Part shown: positions 5,177 through 5,667 of the stretch, piece after piece
Numbering within the stretch: position 1 is the first letter of the stretch
Layout of the letters: every line of letters starts with the position of its first letter
Source of the DNA: JAENVT01 sp043758005
GTDB lineage: Bacteria; Actinomycetota; Acidimicrobiia; Acidimicrobiales; Ilumatobacteraceae
Length of the DNA stretch: 5,667 nt
Reading direction: 5' to 3'
Assembly (NCBI GenBank): GCA_043758005.1
Contig: JAYVOI010000097.1
Coordinates: 1-5,667, forward strand
Notes under the pieces: generated by a model
Databases searched by the model: none
What the model was told of the DNA's origin: nothing
Seen by the model: the letters and a program-made list of their open reading frames with translations, nothing else
Program-made: the position numbers and the translations under genes

Positions 5177-5241
5177 GTCACCCGCAACTTCGTCGCTCCC
5201 AGGTCGCTCAGCGACCTCCCAGCGACAAAGTTGCGGGTGAC
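5177..5241. repeat. 65-base near-perfect palindrome between the hydrolase and YCII genes
   Basis: The structure is symmetric about base 5209. GTCACCCGCAACTT (5177-5190) pairs with AAGTTGCGGGTGAC (5228-5241). After one C-A mismatch (5191/5227), GTCGCT (5192-5197) pairs with AGCGAC (5221-5226). A 3x3 CCC/CCC internal loop follows (5198-5200/5218-5220), and AGGTCGC (5201-5207) pairs with GCGACCT (5211-5217) around a TCA loop. In all 27 base pairs form. GTCGCT occurs twice per arm side, allowing alternative pairing. It begins ten bases after the hydrolase stop on the minus strand and could end that transcript, but no U-run follows. Its size and symmetry also fit a dispersed palindromic repeat (REP/MITE-like). 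Confidence 0.85.
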
Positions 5242-5251
5242 CCGGATGCGG

Positions 5252-5667
5252 TCAGCCCAACTGCTCGTCGAAGAAGCGGAAGGTTCGCGCTTGGGCGATC
5301 GCTGCGGGTACGGCGCTGAACGAGCCGCGGTGGTCGCAGTTGAAGCCGTGTTCGGCGTCGTAGACGTAGACGGTCGCGTCCGGCCAGGCGGCGATGACCT
5401 TGTTGACGTCATCCAGCGGGATGGCATGGTCGCGCTCGCCGAAGTGCATGATCATCGGGACGATCGGGGTCTGATCGATGAGGCCGACGATGCCGCCGCC
5501 GTAGTACGACGCCGCCGCGTCGAACACGCCGGGCAACTGGATCGCACATGCTGCCGTGACGCGCCCACCGAAGCAGTAGCCGACGACGCCGACCTTGCCG
5601 GCCTCACGAGCGGCCGCGCCTGCGGCCGCGACATCGTCGACGACCTTCTGGAAGTCGAGCGAACCCA
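5252..5667 (-). CDS. Dienelactone hydrolase family alpha/beta-hydrolase (partial, N-terminus outside the window)
   Basis: The visible part is the C-terminal 137 residues, open to the window edge (first full codon at 5665-5663) and ending at TGA 5252-5254. Numbered within the fragment, the nucleophile is Cys31 in G-Y-C-F-G-G, the G-x-C-x-G-G elbow of dienelactone hydrolases. Asp79 lies in G-E-R-D-H and His106 in A-E-H-G-F. The Cys-to-Asp spacing of 48 residues equals that of the Pseudomonas enzyme (Cys123, Asp171, His202). The family hydrolyses dienelactone in the chlorocatechol pathway, but many relatives act on other lactones or esters, so the substrate is open. No ring-cleavage genes are visible. 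About 100 N-terminal residues are missing, judging from the usual ~235. Confidence 0.92.
   Translation of the reverse strand, partial: GSLDFQKVVDDVAAAGAAAREAGKVGVVGYCFGGRVTAACAIQLPGVFDAAASYYGGGIVGLIDQTPIVPMIMHFGERDHAIPLDDVNKVIAAWPDATVYVYDAEHGFNCDHRGSFSAVPAAIAQARTFRFFDEQLG

Overview
The window looks like chromosomal DNA from a high-GC actinobacterium. G+C is high throughout (roughly two-thirds by eye, not computed), codon third positions are mostly G or C, and long antisense open frames run opposite the real genes. Ilumatobacter-like Acidimicrobiia would fit, but this is an impression from gene content and no marker gene proves it.

Layout, left to right. Positions 1-26 hold the last codons of a plus-strand gene. 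Positions 27-336 are a gene-free stretch between convergent genes and contain three inverted-repeat structures. From 3429 back to 337, all on the minus strand, lies a compact set of genes: an ArsR-like winged-helix regulator (2857-3429), an MFS exporter (1730-2860) whose last two membrane helices sit in another frame (1545-1733), and an acyl-CoA-dehydrogenase-fold flavoprotein (337-1506). Regulator and exporter overlap by ATGA, the two exporter pieces overlap by ATGA, and the flavoprotein follows 38 bases later, so one transcript is likely. Divergent from the regulator is a second, unrelated MFS transporter (3471-4709, plus). The 41 bases between the annotated starts, or 92 if the transporter begins at 3522, hold a good -35/-10 promoter for the regulator and inverted and palindromic repeats that could be its operator. 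Downstream and convergent are a YCII/DGPF-domain protein (4771-5112, minus) and the C-terminal part of a dienelactone hydrolase family enzyme (5252 to the window edge, minus). These two are separated by a 65-base near-perfect palindrome.

The most coherent reading is a locally regulated efflux and oxidation module. A small-molecule-responsive repressor would control an exporter and a flavin-dependent oxygenase or dehydrogenase, and perhaps also the divergent exporter. The substrate cannot be read from the sequence. The most notable observations are the exporter break inside a conserved motif at an ATGA junction, the probable leaderless promoter with operator-like repeats, and the large intergenic palindromes. 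None by itself shows a new kind of system.
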